A stretch of 64,000 bases of DNA from Vespula vulgaris (GCF_905475345.1 NC_066600.1:1471001-1535000); one strand, 5' to 3'. Counted from the first letter of the stretch, positions 1 to 12,425 are shown. Notes: generated from the letters alone by a model not told the origin. Numbers and translations: made by a program.

Positions 1-275
1 TTACGTGCGACGAACTCACGATCGAGATCTCTTTGCCGTCGTATATACTTTCAAAGAGAAAAGAAAATTTTATGAGAGTGTCTACTATAAAACGTGATAC
101 TTTATGTACTTGGTTTCAATGATATTTTTAGATAAGTTAGGATAATAAAAACGATGATATCCTATGGCCTATATTGTGGTAGTTATATATCATAGTATAA
201 TTAACATAAATGGACGTATTAATTACTTTCATTAATTTCATGGAAAATTATTGTACAAATCTGCTTAATTTTCCA

Positions 276-280
<5 letters not shown>

Positions 281-314
<34 letters not shown>
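281..314. repeat. (GA)17 microsatellite
   Basis: A pure GA run of 34 bp, flanked by AT-rich sequence. Confidence 0.97.
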
Positions 315-316
<2 letters not shown>

Positions 317-1072
317 CTTTTTTTAATAGATTTATTATACCGTTCTATGTGTATATCACTATTAAATTATATAGATTTATATATATATATATGTATTTAT
401 TTTATGATTGTTTTGTAATCATTACTCCGTATAATTTTATAAACAGAATTAATTCTCTACATAGATGTTATGTATTATAGTTATTATATCATACGCTATG
501 CAATTACGACGTTAATAAATTGCGTTAAAATTCTGTTTATCTTTCTCTCTCTCTGTCTTTATCTCTCTATCTCTCTTAATCCTTTCAATTATTATCAAAA
601 TTTAGTTTCCATTTATATGCCAGAAATAAATTATGTTTGTTATATTATTTTTCTTTTGTTATATAAAAATAAATTCATAATTATTTCTTCGTGGAGAAAG
701 AAAATTATGATTTCTCAAAATAAACTTTCTTTTTTGTCTCTTTTTTTTCTCTCTCTTTCTCGGTCTTCTAAATCCTACTCTTCTCAAGACATTTGCCGAT
801 AGCATTTAAACGGGTCGGTGAGCGCGAGATTCGCGAGGCTTCACAGCGGCCTCGAATTCGTGCTTGGCACGTTTCGCGGTCCTTCGTTCCCATCGTAAAC
901 TTCGGTACGTGAGAGCTTAGCCAGGCAACGTCAGGACGAAATTGCAGAAGGATAGGACACATCGGACTCGCAATCCCTGGACGAAACGTTAACCCTAAGC
1001 CAGTTTGGATTCCAGGAATTTCGAAAGCACGATTTCTCGAACAACCTCGTTTCTCGATCGTTTACCACGAGA

Positions 1073-1088
1073 AACACACACACACACA
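1073..1088. repeat. (AC)8 microsatellite
   Basis: A short AC run just upstream of a long GA array, together making a compound microsatellite. Confidence 0.9.
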
Positions 1089-1102
1089 TACATCATAGAG
1101 AG

Positions 1103-1105
<3 letters not shown>

Positions 1106-1151
<46 letters not shown>
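1106..1151. repeat. (GA)23 microsatellite
   Basis: An uninterrupted GA run of about 46 bp. Arg-Glu translations across it are an artefact of the repeat. Confidence 0.97.
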
Positions 1152-1154
<3 letters not shown>

Positions 1155-1689
1155 AAACTTGAAAGAACTCATCCTCTCCTTCTCCAACACATAGATCATC
1201 CTCAGTTTAGTTCGAATCCAAAGCTACGTGAAGCACGTTGCGTAAACGTTCGCGTTAAGCTACCATGAATCGTGATCCAACGATCTCAACGATCCATTTC
1301 ATAGAAAACGTTTATCACTATGTTCACAATTTTGTGGGAAATTACAAATGGATTGATTTATTATTTTTAAGAAAGGAAAAAAAAAGAAAAAGAAAATAGA
1401 AGAGATAAATAAAAAGTCGACTCGATCAATATATTTTCGTATATTATAAAAATATTACATCACATTATATTCGTTATTATTTAATAATTAATTCATTAAA
1501 AATCTTGATCGAAGGATTGCGAAGGGGACGTAATTTTCTGATAATTAATTTATAATTTCGTGGAAAAAAGATAGATCGATTTATTTACATATCCATCGTA
1601 TCAATAAGTTATCTCGTTTATCAATTAATAATTAAATATTAAATAATTAAATAAATAATTAATTAATTAATTAAAAATCGATATGTATA

Positions 1690-1895
1690 CTTCTCTAGCC
1701 ATAGAGCAGAGTTTGCTCTCTGTTTCGGAGTATCCCCTGTCAACTAAGTTCAAAGTTTCTACGAGAAATTAGTGGAACTCGTTTGCACCCTGAGACAGGT
1801 AGTTTCGTGCCAGAGCTGTTATAACGACGACGAACTCTTGGTGACGGCGTATGCATAGGCGTTACATGCAAGGATACGAGAACGTCGAGAGAGAT
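1690..1895. promoter_or_regulatory. Candidate conserved/regulatory island (1.7 kb)
   Basis: About 200 bp of complex sequence of balanced composition between AT-rich flanks, with no long open frame. It ends in a short CCT-rich tract at about 1897-1915. It could be a regulatory element or a non-coding exon. Only alignment to related genomes can tell. Confidence 0.2.
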
Positions 1896-2999
1896 CCTCT
1901 TCCTCCTCTTCCTCCTCAAGTGTTGCTTTTAGCTTTCGCGTTAACGAGTCACGTTTTCGAACAGCTCGAACTAATAAAAGCTTGAAATGGCATTATCCCG
2001 TTATAATCACTACGATTCACTATATATTCACTACGATTTTAATCCGCCAATGTATTTATTATTTTTCTGTATCAATCATTAAATCCATCTATCGATTTTA
2101 TCGGTAATATCGAATACATATCGAAGTAACAAAATTATATAAATCTAAAGAGACTTCCTTGGAAGTTTTATAAATACGTCAATGTACTTATCGAAAGATG
2201 AAAGAACGTACAAGATTAAAAAGTATTGAGTCGATAATTTTACTAAATAAATAATAAATATAATAGGTCAAATGGAACTTAAAAAGTAAAAAAAAAAGGA
2301 AACGGATCGGTCGGGATAAAGGAGAGGTATGAGCATTTTCGTCCTTACGACGGGGTACTTCAAGTTCGCATAAATGCATAGCAATCGAGAAACGAGTTTT
2401 CTCGACTACTAGCCTCTATCTATCTATGCCTTCTCTCTCTCTTTCTTATATACATCACACACACACACATATATACGTACGTTCTCGACGATTCTACGGG
2501 TTCCTTATTCGCAAATCCGATCCAATTTCACGCGGTAAAATAGCTAACACAAGACTAGTATGCTTATAGACAGAGAGAGAAAGAGAAAGAGAGAGAGACT
2601 GAGAGTTCGACGATCTATTTTTTCCCTCCTCCCTCCATTTTCTTCTTTACTGTCTATATATAGTCGATTATCCAGAAAAGCTTACGAAATACTAAACTTA
2701 CGATGATTATTCTGAATTGTTCTTCGTCTTCTTTCTGATTTCCCTTTGGACACCTTTCCCTTCGGGACTTTTGGACGCGACTGTGACGTTATGAAGAACG
2801 TTCTAATTAGCAGTAGTATCATCTTTCGGTCGATCTCCCATTTTAGTTTTGGTATAAGGACGAAAGGTCGTCCCCTGTAGTCTTTTGTGAAGTTTTAAAC
2901 AAATTAAACAAACAGACAAACGCGTAGACGTATTTAATCGACTAAGTTTATTTTTAATTTCTTGTGTGTCCTTCACGTCTCTATCTCTCTGTCTTTCTT

Positions 3000-3071
<72 letters not shown>

Positions 3072-3716
3072 ATTCTTTAATTGAATTTTATTTAAACTCG
3101 AGACAATGTTTTCCATGTAGTTTTCAATTGGCTTAAACTTTTTTATATTTACATCTACATCTATCGTCGTTTGAAAAATCGGTAAGAACTCGATTGAATC
3201 GAATTCAGAGAGAGAAAATTCTCTTTGTTGTAGTCCGATAAAAAAGTTACTCCGAAGGGAAGGTAAAATTCAGTGATTATGGTTGTTGGCACGATGTAGT
3301 CGGACGAATGAACACGTTAACGATTTTACGCTTACGGTTCAACAATTTTTTTTAATCGAAGCAGTTTTCTAATTCTCTTTGTTTGCTTTTTGTTGTTACT
3401 GTTGTTAGTTTTCTTTTCTTCCGTTCTTTGTTGTACATATCCATTTTTCCTTTTCTTACGAAAGAATATTTTCTTTCTTGCTTTTTTACTTTCACTTCTT
3501 CGTCTTTTTCTCCTTCTTATTTTTTATTTAGTTAGAGACCATTCGCCACGAGATTCGTTTTAAAATCATTTGCAACGTTGCGCTCTATCGTCGATGGCAA
3601 AAAGTAATAATTTCGTTCCATTACGGAAGAGAACAACGAGTAACAGGCAGGAAGCAAAGCCATCTCGAATGGACGAGCGATAAATCGATTACATCGTTCT
3701 CGATTCTGCGAACATC
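1896..3716. other. Non-coding stretch with CT array
   Basis: AT-rich sequence, a short AC/TA tract near 2457-2480 and imperfect GA near 2573-2600. A more complex segment lies at about 2700-2890, and a very long CT array starts at 3004. No supported gene. Confidence 0.55.
3004..3069. repeat. (CT)33 microsatellite
   Basis: An essentially pure CT run of about 66 bp, among the longest perfect dinucleotide arrays in the window. It is preceded by imperfect pyrimidine sequence from about 2980. Confidence 0.97.
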
Positions 3717-3866
3717 GTATCTACTCTTTACGTAGTACTATAGTAATAGTAATAGTAGTAGTAGTAGTAGCAGCAGCAGCAGTAGTAGTTGTAGTAGTAG
3801 TAGTAATAGTGGTAGTAGTATTAGGAGTAGTAGTAGGAGTAGTAGGAGTAGTAGTAGTATCTACTC
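3717..3866. repeat. Imperfect AGT/AGC trinucleotide array with matching ends
   Basis: About 120 bp of AGT units with AGC, AAT, TTG and AGG variants. The 10-mer GTATCTACTC occurs at both edges (3717-3726 and 3857-3866). The second copy overlaps the end of the array, so the match may partly reflect repeat composition. In-frame translations are low-complexity and are not called as genes. Confidence 0.9.
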
Positions 3867-4168
3867 GTAACGTTAGCGTTCGCTAAGAAGATAATGGAAA
3901 GTCCGTAGTCGAAAATTGTCACTCGACGTCGTAAAGTTACACGTCGATGTAGTCTCGTTAAAGCGATTTTATACTCGTGTAAATCACGTGCTTGTTACCC
4001 TGACTCCTCTCTTTAAAGCTACGAGAATGCAAGCCGTACGACGTTCGTTCAAAATTATCGATCGAAAGCTTTTAATGCTAATCGATTAAAAGAATTGCAT
4101 TTTATAGAACGTGTTATGAAAAGAAAAAAAAAAAAAAAGAGAGAGATAATAATAACGATAATGAATCG

Positions 4169-4207
4169 TTAAAAATGTAGACGGACATCGACCGTCTACA
4201 TTTTTAA
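4169..4207. repeat. Perfect inverted repeat, 16-bp arms, 7-nt loop
   Basis: TTAAAAATGTAGACGG at 4169-4184 is followed by the loop ACATCGA (4185-4191) and then by its exact reverse complement at 4192-4207. It is the strongest stem-loop I found outside microsatellites. It is too short for a typical pre-miRNA. The flanks are GA/AT-rich, and no target-site duplication is obvious. Confidence 0.95.
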
Positions 4208-4316
4208 AATAATAGAAAATTGATATTTATTATTAGCTCAAGGTAATACTTGTTTCGAGTTTGGAATTATTATTATTATTAAGAACAGATAGATTAATTA
4301 TTAGTTTCCTATAGAA

Positions 4317-4325
<9 letters not shown>

Positions 4326-4360
<35 letters not shown>
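4326..4360. repeat. (GA)n microsatellite
   Basis: A GA run of 35 bp followed by imperfect AGG/GAA sequence. Confidence 0.95.
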
Positions 4361-4364
<4 letters not shown>

Positions 4365-4603
4365 GGAGGAAGAGGGAGAATATAAAATCAACTTCAAGTA
4401 CAATAGAAAGATAACTTTGATTCCACGAGTAAAGTTAACTCGCATCGGTTAGTTACGTCACATATTACATAGATATATATAGACATATATATGTGCATAA
4501 CTGCTAGCTCCGACATCAATGTTATTTCCGCCAATCACGGCACATGATAGTCCCGTAAGCATTTACGGTGCACCAGCGAGTGCAAAATTGATTCCACAAA
4601 TGC

Positions 4604-4608
<5 letters not shown>

Positions 4609-4655
<47 letters not shown>
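4609..4655. repeat. (GA)23 microsatellite
   Basis: A pure GA run of about 47 bp. Confidence 0.97.
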
Positions 4656-4659
<4 letters not shown>

Positions 4660-4941
4660 CAACTATAGTAGGTCTACGCAGTTCGATAAAGCTAGCCGTT
4701 GGTTGGTTGCTTTGAGGGTTCCGTCGATATCGATCCTTAAACCTCGACGACCAAGCTTTCGTGGTACCGACGATAGTACTTGCCGTTAACGGTGGAGGAA
4801 CCCCCATCTCCTTGAAACCTTATATTACACGTGAAAACACTTAAAGGAAATACACGCCGATTTCCGTTTCGGAAAACATCGTCCGCGATCGGCTATAAAC
4901 GCCACCTAACTTTTTCTAGTCTTTCTCCGTTTCACTACAAG

Positions 4942-4963
4942 TACTTACTTACTTATTTACTTG

Positions 4964-5035
<72 letters not shown>

Positions 5036-5049
5036 TTTACTTACTTATT
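4942..5049. repeat. (TACT)27 tetranucleotide array
   Basis: About 108 bp of TACT/CTTA units with a few variants (TATT, TTGC) at the ends. It encodes Leu-Thr-Tyr-Leu periodic peptides in several frames, which explains the long frames across it. Confidence 0.96.
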
Positions 5050-6203
5050 TTCATTTTTTATTTCGTACCGAAGGAAAAACACGAGAATCATCGTCGACGT
5101 GCATGAGAACGAAAAAGAAAACGAGATAGTATTTTATTTTATGGGAAGGATTCTATAGAATTTGGCGTATTTGAACGATAAAGTTATAGATAGAGAAACA
5201 ATGCATATTTATATATGGATATTTAAATTTGTATTATTTCATTTTCTTTCTTTTTCTTCTGCTTCTTCTTCTTATTCTTCTTGTTTAAATTAAAAAAATT
5301 ATAGGTACTGGTGTTTGAAACTTTTGTTCCAACAAAACGTGATATTTTTTAATTTCATTAATTTTTTTAATCAAGGTAATGATGTCAATTTTATATGTAT
5401 ATATATATAATTATGAGACTGCAAAGAGAAAAAAAGAGAGATAGAATATTAATCATAGAATTGAAATAAAAAGTTAGATAAAAATAGAAACTAAAAGATA
5501 AAAGAATGTATCTGTATATAAGACAGATAAGAGACAGATACATATATACATGTACAATTATGTGTAAAAGAAAAATTTCAATATGAGATAAAAATTTATA
5601 TCAAAATTGATAACAATAGATAAAAAAGAAAAATAAACGTAGATAAAAAAAATGATAATCGCTATAAGCTTTCATTGAATAGATATCTAATGAGGAAAGT
5701 TATTCCTCTGTTTAAATATCTCGCGACAACATTTGAAATATTATTAATTAATTTAAATTCGTTGTGTTTCTCGTACTTTATTAATCACCCCTCATTTTTT
5801 ATCGATATTTTTCTTACCTATCGGTCAAATTTATAATAGATATCGCTACAATAGACAAAATACAAGCTTTGAAATTTTAATCTTTGAATAATTTCTTGCA
5901 CCTGAATAATAAAAATTTTAACAATGAAACGCTGCACCGATGAAATAAAATCTTTTTTTATCGAATTGACGATCTCTTAATTGCCTTTTTTTTTTTTTAA
6001 TGAATACCTCAAATCCGGTATTTGATCTTGAGAGATTGAATCGAATCGGGCATTGCAGTTTGTAAATTAGCTACGGGATTACCTATCATGCAATTGGAAT
6101 AGTAAATGCAATCATGTTAGTACGCGTTCAATTGTATTGGTATATCGATACGTGAACGTAATTAACGAGGTTAAAATGATCGATAAAAGAGAGAAGAGAG
6201 ATA

Positions 6204-6205
<2 letters not shown>

Positions 6206-6241
<36 letters not shown>

Positions 6242-6285
6242 GGGAGAGAGGGAGAAAGCGCGCATGCGAGAGAGAGAGAGAGAGA
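6206..6285. repeat. Two GA arrays separated by a CGCGCATGCG core
   Basis: GA runs at about 6206-6239 and 6268-6285 flank a short GC-rich alternating purine-pyrimidine core. Confidence 0.93.
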
Positions 6286-6858
6286 AACAAAGTAAAGAAA
6301 AAGAAAACAAAAAATAAAAAAAGCTTCCTAATTTCGTGGCGCTTCGTGACACGATGCAACCTATAGCTTCCGCGATCAGTATCGTTTCTCGCACGATCTA
6401 TACTCCTCCTTCCTTTATAATAATTACAGGTTGTTACGCTAAAAGGAGACCCATGTAATTTAGCTCTCAGGCATACATGCAAATACATTTACCTTCTATC
6501 GTGATCGATACTCGATTATTATGATTGAAAGGTTGCTTCTTTCGCGAGAAGATTTTCTTTTTTTCTTCTTTTCTTTTTACCTTTTTTTTTTTAATTTTCT
6601 TAATTAACTCTTACACCAATCAAATTTTGTAGATTTATTCTTTTCTACCCAGTATTCGAGTAAAAAGTTTTTACGTAACATTTATAAAAATAATTTCATT
6701 TATAAGTAATTATCATTTAAAAATGACGTAACATCTCTCCTTAGTTTTTACTCATTCATAAATAATTCGTGGAAAATCGACTTACGAACGTTCTAACGAT
6801 ATACTCGTAAACGATAAGGGTTAATATTAATCGACTGCTTTAAAAAATTAAGGAAGAA

Positions 6859-6887
6859 GGAAAGAAAGAAAGAAAGAAAGAAAGAAA
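6859..6887. repeat. (GAAA)n tetranucleotide array
   Basis: A run of AAAG units inside a purine tract. Confidence 0.85.
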
Positions 6888-7128
6888 AAAGAACAGGAAA
6901 TACAGGACTTTCTTCTTTTCTATGTTCGACCGCGCGAAAGCAAAGACACGTTTATCGGCAAACGAACGATCGTTTAATCTGCGATCTACGGATCGACCTT
7001 GCCTGCAATAGTTTCACACTTTACGGCTTTTGGTATGCAAATGCCGGTGAAGAAACATGTGCAATATCTCGAAGGTTGGCCACCTGCCAGGTCTTATCCA
7101 TTCTCTGCAAGTTCCTCGTTTCGCTCCT

Positions 7129-7154
7129 TCTCTCTCTCTCTCTCTCTCTCTCTC

Positions 7155-7225
<71 letters not shown>
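7129..7225. repeat. Long CT array (about 97 bp, one interruption)
   Basis: CT units run over 97 bp with a single CCCTT interruption at about 7154-7159. It is the longest CT array in the window. Long open frames on both strands across it are translations of the repeat. Confidence 0.97.
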
Positions 7226-7227
<2 letters not shown>

Positions 7228-7775
7228 CTTTAACCTCCAACATCGGCCTAACTCTTGCTCGTGCACGAAAGTCACGCAGACGCGACCTACGCTACTAGAC
7301 CGACTTGTTACAGTAGAGTATTACATATTGCGACTGGATCGACTTCGAAGTTATGCCAAACGTGGGAAAACATTCCTAAAAGATTCAGATTTCTTTTAAA
7401 ACATCAACGAGAAAGAACAGTCTGCTATCTCTCTTTCTTTTTCTCCTTTAACACACGTTAGACAAATATTCTTATAAAATAGATCACGAGAAAAGGATAT
7501 AGATTTATTTTCGAATTTCAAACATAATGGAAAAGACAAACGTAGATACTACTTCTTTTTTTTTAGATATAATGCTGAAATATCCATAAATAAATAAATA
7601 AATAAATAAATAGAATCTTGTAAACTTGTCAATATATATTGTGATAAAGAAATTAATGAACCAGTCGGTTTCTCGAAAATCAAATTATGGATATCTCGCT
7701 TCGTTTTCTTATCTTTACACTTTACAAATTGAATCTATGTACGCGTATGTATGTATATAAAAAAAAAAAAAACAT

Positions 7776-8010
7776 ACATGATTGAGCCTAGCGGGCTAGA
7801 AAAGCATGGCTCGGAATAGAGGCGTCGCGTTAACAGAATTTTGCCGAAAGTCAGGAAGGTGGGGTGGAACCATGCGATTAGTTACGAGGCGTTGAGTTAT
7901 TAGCTGTTTCCCTAGAGAATTAGCACTAAATTAGCATACTATTAACGTTTGCTCGCACGCACACGGCTTGTTTGATAATTCCCTTAATCCCTGAGTTTAT
8001 CTTCTCGCGA
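7776..8010. promoter_or_regulatory. Candidate conserved/regulatory island (7.8 kb)
   Basis: About 230 bp of complex sequence after an A-run, rich in words such as TTAGCTG, TAGCACTAAATTAGCATAC and GATAATTCCC. There is no long open frame. TAAT/TTAG words dominate the 3' half, which resembles homeodomain-rich non-coding elements. Function is inferred from composition only. Confidence 0.25.
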
Positions 8011-8451
8011 TCCTATTACTTCCGCATGCAGAAATCCTTCCGTACCTTTCACTCGATTCGTTCGTTTTACTTGCCTCTTTTTTTCCTTTCTTTTTTCTTC
8101 TTTCATTCAACGTGAAAATCCACATTTTATTATCGTCCTCGTCGATAGGACGATAGAAAATTAGAAATCCTCAAATTTCTAAAGTAACGAATGTGTTATA
8201 CTATACTTAATTACATTATTCTTACTATTTAGAATTGGTATACATAAAAGAGGAGTGTTTCGAATAGAAAATGAAGAAGTATGTTTCGCTATAGTAATTT
8301 TCCAAGGTTAGCCAATAGAACGCGTAGAGTTAGAAGGGTCGTGAGAGAGACCACAACGAGTCACGTCAGGAGTGCTGTCGGCTATCAGACACGACATTAA
8401 GAGAAGGTGCTAATTTCAGGTCGTACCCTTAGCTTCTATCTATCCATCTCG

Positions 8452-8494
8452 TTCTCTCTCTCTCTCTCTCTTTCTCTTTCTCTTTCTCTTTCTG
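8452..8494. repeat. (CT)n array grading into CTTT units
   Basis: CT for about 20 bp, then TTTCTC hexamer units. Confidence 0.92.
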
Positions 8495-8754
8495 AACACA
8501 AGTCGTGTCTAAAGTTCCAAGGTCTCCCTCAGGGAGATACATCGGAAGAGACGTTGTATAAGCTTCTGCTACTACTCTTCTCTCCAGCATCCTGGACAGC
8601 ATCGTGGAAGCACGCCAAAGTCTAATGGTCTAATGGTCCTCTTCACTTTGTAACGTCTATTCGCTAAACACTCCTATGGTGGTCCTACCAAGCGAGTTAT
8701 CCTCGCGAAACGTTTCCATCTAAGAACGATCGTACCTTTGTAATGACCAGATAG

Positions 8755-8798
8755 ACTACTACTACTACTACTACTCTCTCTCTCTCTTTCTCTCTCTT
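8755..8798. repeat. Compound (CTA)n-(CT)n array
   Basis: Seven CTA units followed by imperfect CT. Confidence 0.92.
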
Positions 8799-9143
8799 GC
8801 TTTGAATATATCCATTCGACTCTATCACGATCTTAACGTCTACTTCTGATAAATGCTTTTAACTCGAGCTTTCTAATCTTACTAATTGAAAATAAATGAC
8901 GACGATGATCACGACGACGATTATCTCTTATTGTTATTCCTTTCTACAATTATATTTCTTTCTCTTTCCTTTTCTTCACTTTTCTTTTTTCTCTCTCTCT
9001 CTCTCTTTTTTTTTTTCGTAGAAAATTTCACATTTCAAACAAAAAGTGGGTTTGAACCAAGCAAGTACGGGATAATTTATACGTTTTAGTTCGACCATTA
9101 AGAACAAATTTCAAACTTCAGAATTGCTCGAACAGAAAACGTA

Positions 9144-9169
9144 AAGAGAGAGAGAGAGAGAGAGAGAGA
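9144..9169. repeat. (GA)13 microsatellite
   Basis: A GA run of about 26 bp with imperfect GA continuing after it. Confidence 0.94.
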
Positions 9170-9478
9170 CAGAAAGAGAGAGATGGAGATAGAGTAGCCA
9201 AAGGCAGACGTTTATCCGAAAGCCACGTATAGTAAGAGAATGTACGACTTTCGTTTGCTATCTTGAGAATCGTTCGTTCATCGGAAACAAATAGATCTCC
9301 AAGTTAGTGGCTCATAGTTTGAAGGAAAGTTCGACTTGCCATCGTAACGATGAGATATCAGTTTGTAGAAGCATCTACTTATCTACTATCCGATATCCCC
9401 GTTCTATACCGGAAAGTCCAATGGGAAATCCTTGGTTCACGTAATTCGCATCTCGTTTCAAGATTCCTAAGATCTTAT

Positions 9479-9496
9479 ATACCACTATGGTGGTAT
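9479..9496. repeat. Short inverted repeat ATACCAC-TATG-GTGGTAT
   Basis: Perfect 7-bp arms around a 4-nt loop. It may be chance in 64 kb. Confidence 0.7.
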
Positions 9497-9650
9497 TGAC
9501 GGTATATTCGCAGTATTTTCAAGAGAATCTAATGCGATAAGTTTCATGGAAAAAAAACTTTCTTTTTTTCCGTCGTTCCTTCTTTTCTTTATTTCTTTCT
9601 TTCTTCTTTTCCATTCAAAATCCTTTGGGATATATTGCTTTTCTCTTTTT

Positions 9651-9658
9651 TCTTTCTC

Positions 9659-9690
<32 letters not shown>

Positions 9691-9691
9691 T
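9651..9691. repeat. (TTTC)n tetranucleotide array
   Basis: About ten TTTC units inside a longer pyrimidine tract. Confidence 0.94.
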
Positions 9692-12295
9692 GTTCATTTT
9701 TTTTATTATTTTCCATTTTCATTTTCAATCTTGAAAAATAATATTCTAAGGAATCATTCGAGATAAAATTTTTTCTTTTCTTTTTCTTTTTTTTTTATAG
9801 ACTCACATCGCTCCTAAGCGTTTTCGTAATTTCTTTTATCAGATAGAGAGGGAGAGAGAGAGAGAGAGAAAAGTTGGAAGAAAGAAATACGAGAGTTCAC
9901 GATAGGGCGATGACCATCGTAAATCGTTGGACTTTCTAGTCAATTCGAATTTAACCGCTGAATTTTGATCTGTGGATTTGAAAGGTCGTAAAACGAAAGA
10001 GTACTATACTTAAACCATAGATTTATTTATCCGAGATAAGATTAAAAAGGAAAGAAGAGGTTGCTATCAAAAAGATTAAGAACTATCTCAACTTTGAATT
10101 TTGAAATGATTGAGATTGCTGGATAAGATACCGTCAATTTTGCATTTTCTTTTACGAGATTTCTTATTGTTATTATTCAATAAAAATTCACAAGTAAATT
10201 ACACACACACGCACATACATCGCACACATACTTATCGAAATTGCTTGGAAATAAATAAAATTTCAAATTCTATTCAAATCGTCAATTATTTTTTAAACGA
10301 ATCAAGAAACGTGACTCACGCTTATAAAAATCTAACGCAACGATAACTATTATCAATTCGAGAGTTAAGTTTCAATTGAAAGAATTTAATGTTTAAAAAA
10401 AAGCTGAGAATTGTCTCTCTCTTTCTCTCTCCCTCTCTTCTGTAGTGGAAAAAGTACAAAAACGTTTTTCGATCCGTAAGAAAACAATTTTACATTCGCC
10501 GAAGGATTTCGTAGAAAGTAGTATAAGAAACGAAAGAAGGAAAACGTCGTTTTTACTTCGTCTCGAGGAAAAGCTTTCTATATGATAGAAAAGAGATCTA
10601 TGTGAAAAAGTAAGGCTGTCGAAGTCTCGCCGTGAAAAATCAATTAAGAATCGGAGAATCGAAAGAAAGTCGAGGAACGACGAAGATATGTATGTATCCA
10701 GCATGAGTAAATGCGCCCGCACAATCTGTGTATTTATTTATGTATGTATATATATATATGTATGTATGTATATCTCTATACCTGTATGCGAAACTCGTGT
10801 TTTAATCTCGTAAAAGCGATCGTAAAGCCACGAAGGAAGGTAGGAAGAAAAAAATTGGAGCGTAAACATGCGGATTTACGCGCGTAAATATCTACGTTCG
10901 GTCTCTTTGTCCCTTGGCGTCGAGTGACGAATGCCGAATAATATATACGTGTATATAACATAAATATGTATGTAATGTATGTAAGTATAGGAATATATAA
11001 ACATAAACATATACAACACGTAACTTTAATGATGATGCAAGTCGAAGAATTCATTGTTGACGTTATGATAGTTACGAAATACTGCATCATTCACGCTTCG
11101 TGTTCCATAATATATACGTATATATATATATATATTATGTATATATTTATTTCTAAATGCATTACATACGATCTCGTTATTATCATAATATGAGAAACTG
11201 ATATAACGCGTATATATGTATATTCGCATACGTTTATTAGCCAATCGAGAATCTCGTTTAAAAGTTTACTTGACGAATGTCTTTATGGGAAAATTATATC
11301 TTCGACAATTAAATTATTTTCCCATTTTGATAGATCAAAGAAAATGTATATCGAAAATGTATATAAATAATCATCGACGTTTCTCTTTTTTTTTTTCCTT
11401 TTTTTTCAATTAATTAACGCTTAGCCATATTCTTTTGTTATTATAATGACGAAATAAAAATTAATCGTTCAATTGCATACGTAACGAACGCGGGATAGCG
11501 GTTCTGCGAATCGTGAAAGAAAACGTAAATAACGAAGAGACGAAGCAGGCGGAGAAAACACGAACGTACCTTCGCAAATATTTATTTTCATGATTGAAAT
11601 TAAGAATATCTCGAGTCTCTCGGTCTATTCCTCGTTTACCTCGTGCGGTACCACACCATCGTTGCTCGTCCTTATCCATAGAAATCAAATTCTCTGGTGA
11701 AACGACGGAGATGGACTAGGATAGGAAAGACGCAAGCATTCGAAACCGAATTGAAAACTTCCGCGTTACAATAGTCCTATGAATTTTCCTTTAACAAATT
11801 TTTTTCTTCATATGTAATCATCTCTTATTTTTTTTTTCTTCGAATGTTGAATTATGCACCGCACAGAATTCGTTCTCATCGAAAAGAATTTTCCATTTAT
11901 TCAAAAGAAAATTTTTTCTTATTTTTTTCGATAGAACCAAAACTTACTCGTAATGATATGAATAATAGTTGGTTTTATATCGGCCATTTATTTCATTTCG
12001 TTTTGTTTCGTATATTTATAATGTTTTTTCTTTATATCACTTTTCATATAATTTCTATATTACTTTTTTTTTATTTTTTATATATATATTACTGAAGGAT
12101 ATTGAATACTATTTTAAATTTCGTGATTAGTATGTATATATATAAAAGAAAAAAAAAGAGGAAAAATGAGTGTGCACAATAAAAAATAAATCTGAATATT
12201 TAAACGGGTACAAGGAAATCGAGTATCCTTTCTCTCTCTTTTTCTTTTTCTCTCTCACACGTGTTATAAAATCTATTTACATGACTCTCTAGTAA

Positions 12296-12425
12296 CGTTT
12301 GCATGATCGTTAAGAGCCCATCGAGGGCCGAAGCAATTCGTGGGCGTTCAGCCGCGGGCATCGCTCAACCGACACCTCCGGAATTTTATTAGCCCAGGGG
12401 GAAAAGCAATTTGCATGAGACGCCC
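12296..12425. promoter_or_regulatory. Candidate conserved/regulatory island with POU-type octamer (12.3 kb)
   Basis: About 130 bp, clearly more GC-rich than its flanks. It carries the octamer ATTTGCAT at 12409-12416, within GCAATTTGCAT (12406-12416). The same 11-mer recurs at 28701-28711 in another island. ATTTGCAT is the established POU-domain octamer. Use as an enhancer is inference. Confidence 0.3.

Larger units (their letters stand above)
1..1684. other. AT-rich non-coding block with GA and AC arrays
   Basis: I see no gene here. The block holds AT-rich sequence, two long GA arrays and an AC array (listed separately), and a moderately GC-rich stretch at about 790-1000. The open frame in that stretch is short and matches no family I know. 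Near 1209 there is a sequence like a tRNA B-box, but no A-box lies upstream of it. Confidence 0.6.
4208..7775. other. AT-rich non-coding block with GA, CT and TACT arrays
   Basis: I see no gene here. The region 5160-6120 is AT-rich with A- and TA-rich low complexity. A 15-bp inverted repeat (GTAAAAA-G-TTTTTAC) lies at 6660-6674. A TAAA array of about seven units lies near 7588-7612. Open frames here are driven by the arrays. Confidence 0.55.
8011..12295. other. AT- and pyrimidine-rich non-coding block
   Basis: I see no gene here. A complex segment at about 8280-8400 could be another small element. There are T/C-rich tracts at 8930-9020 and 9560-9720, purine tracts near 9850, and A/T-rich sequence with TA and GTAT runs at 10735-10780 and 10920-11230. 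Frames here are short or driven by low complexity. Confidence 0.55.

Noticed and set aside
1205..1222. AGTTCGAATCC, like a tRNA B-box
   Set aside because: No A-box or acceptor stem is visible at the right distance. The upstream sequence is a GA array. A similar GGTTCGATTAA near 35474 fails for the same reason.
4169..4207. Reading the 4.17 kb hairpin as a microRNA precursor
   Set aside because: Thirty-nine bases in total is too short for a usual animal pre-miRNA, and the fully paired stem lacks the typical bulges and length.
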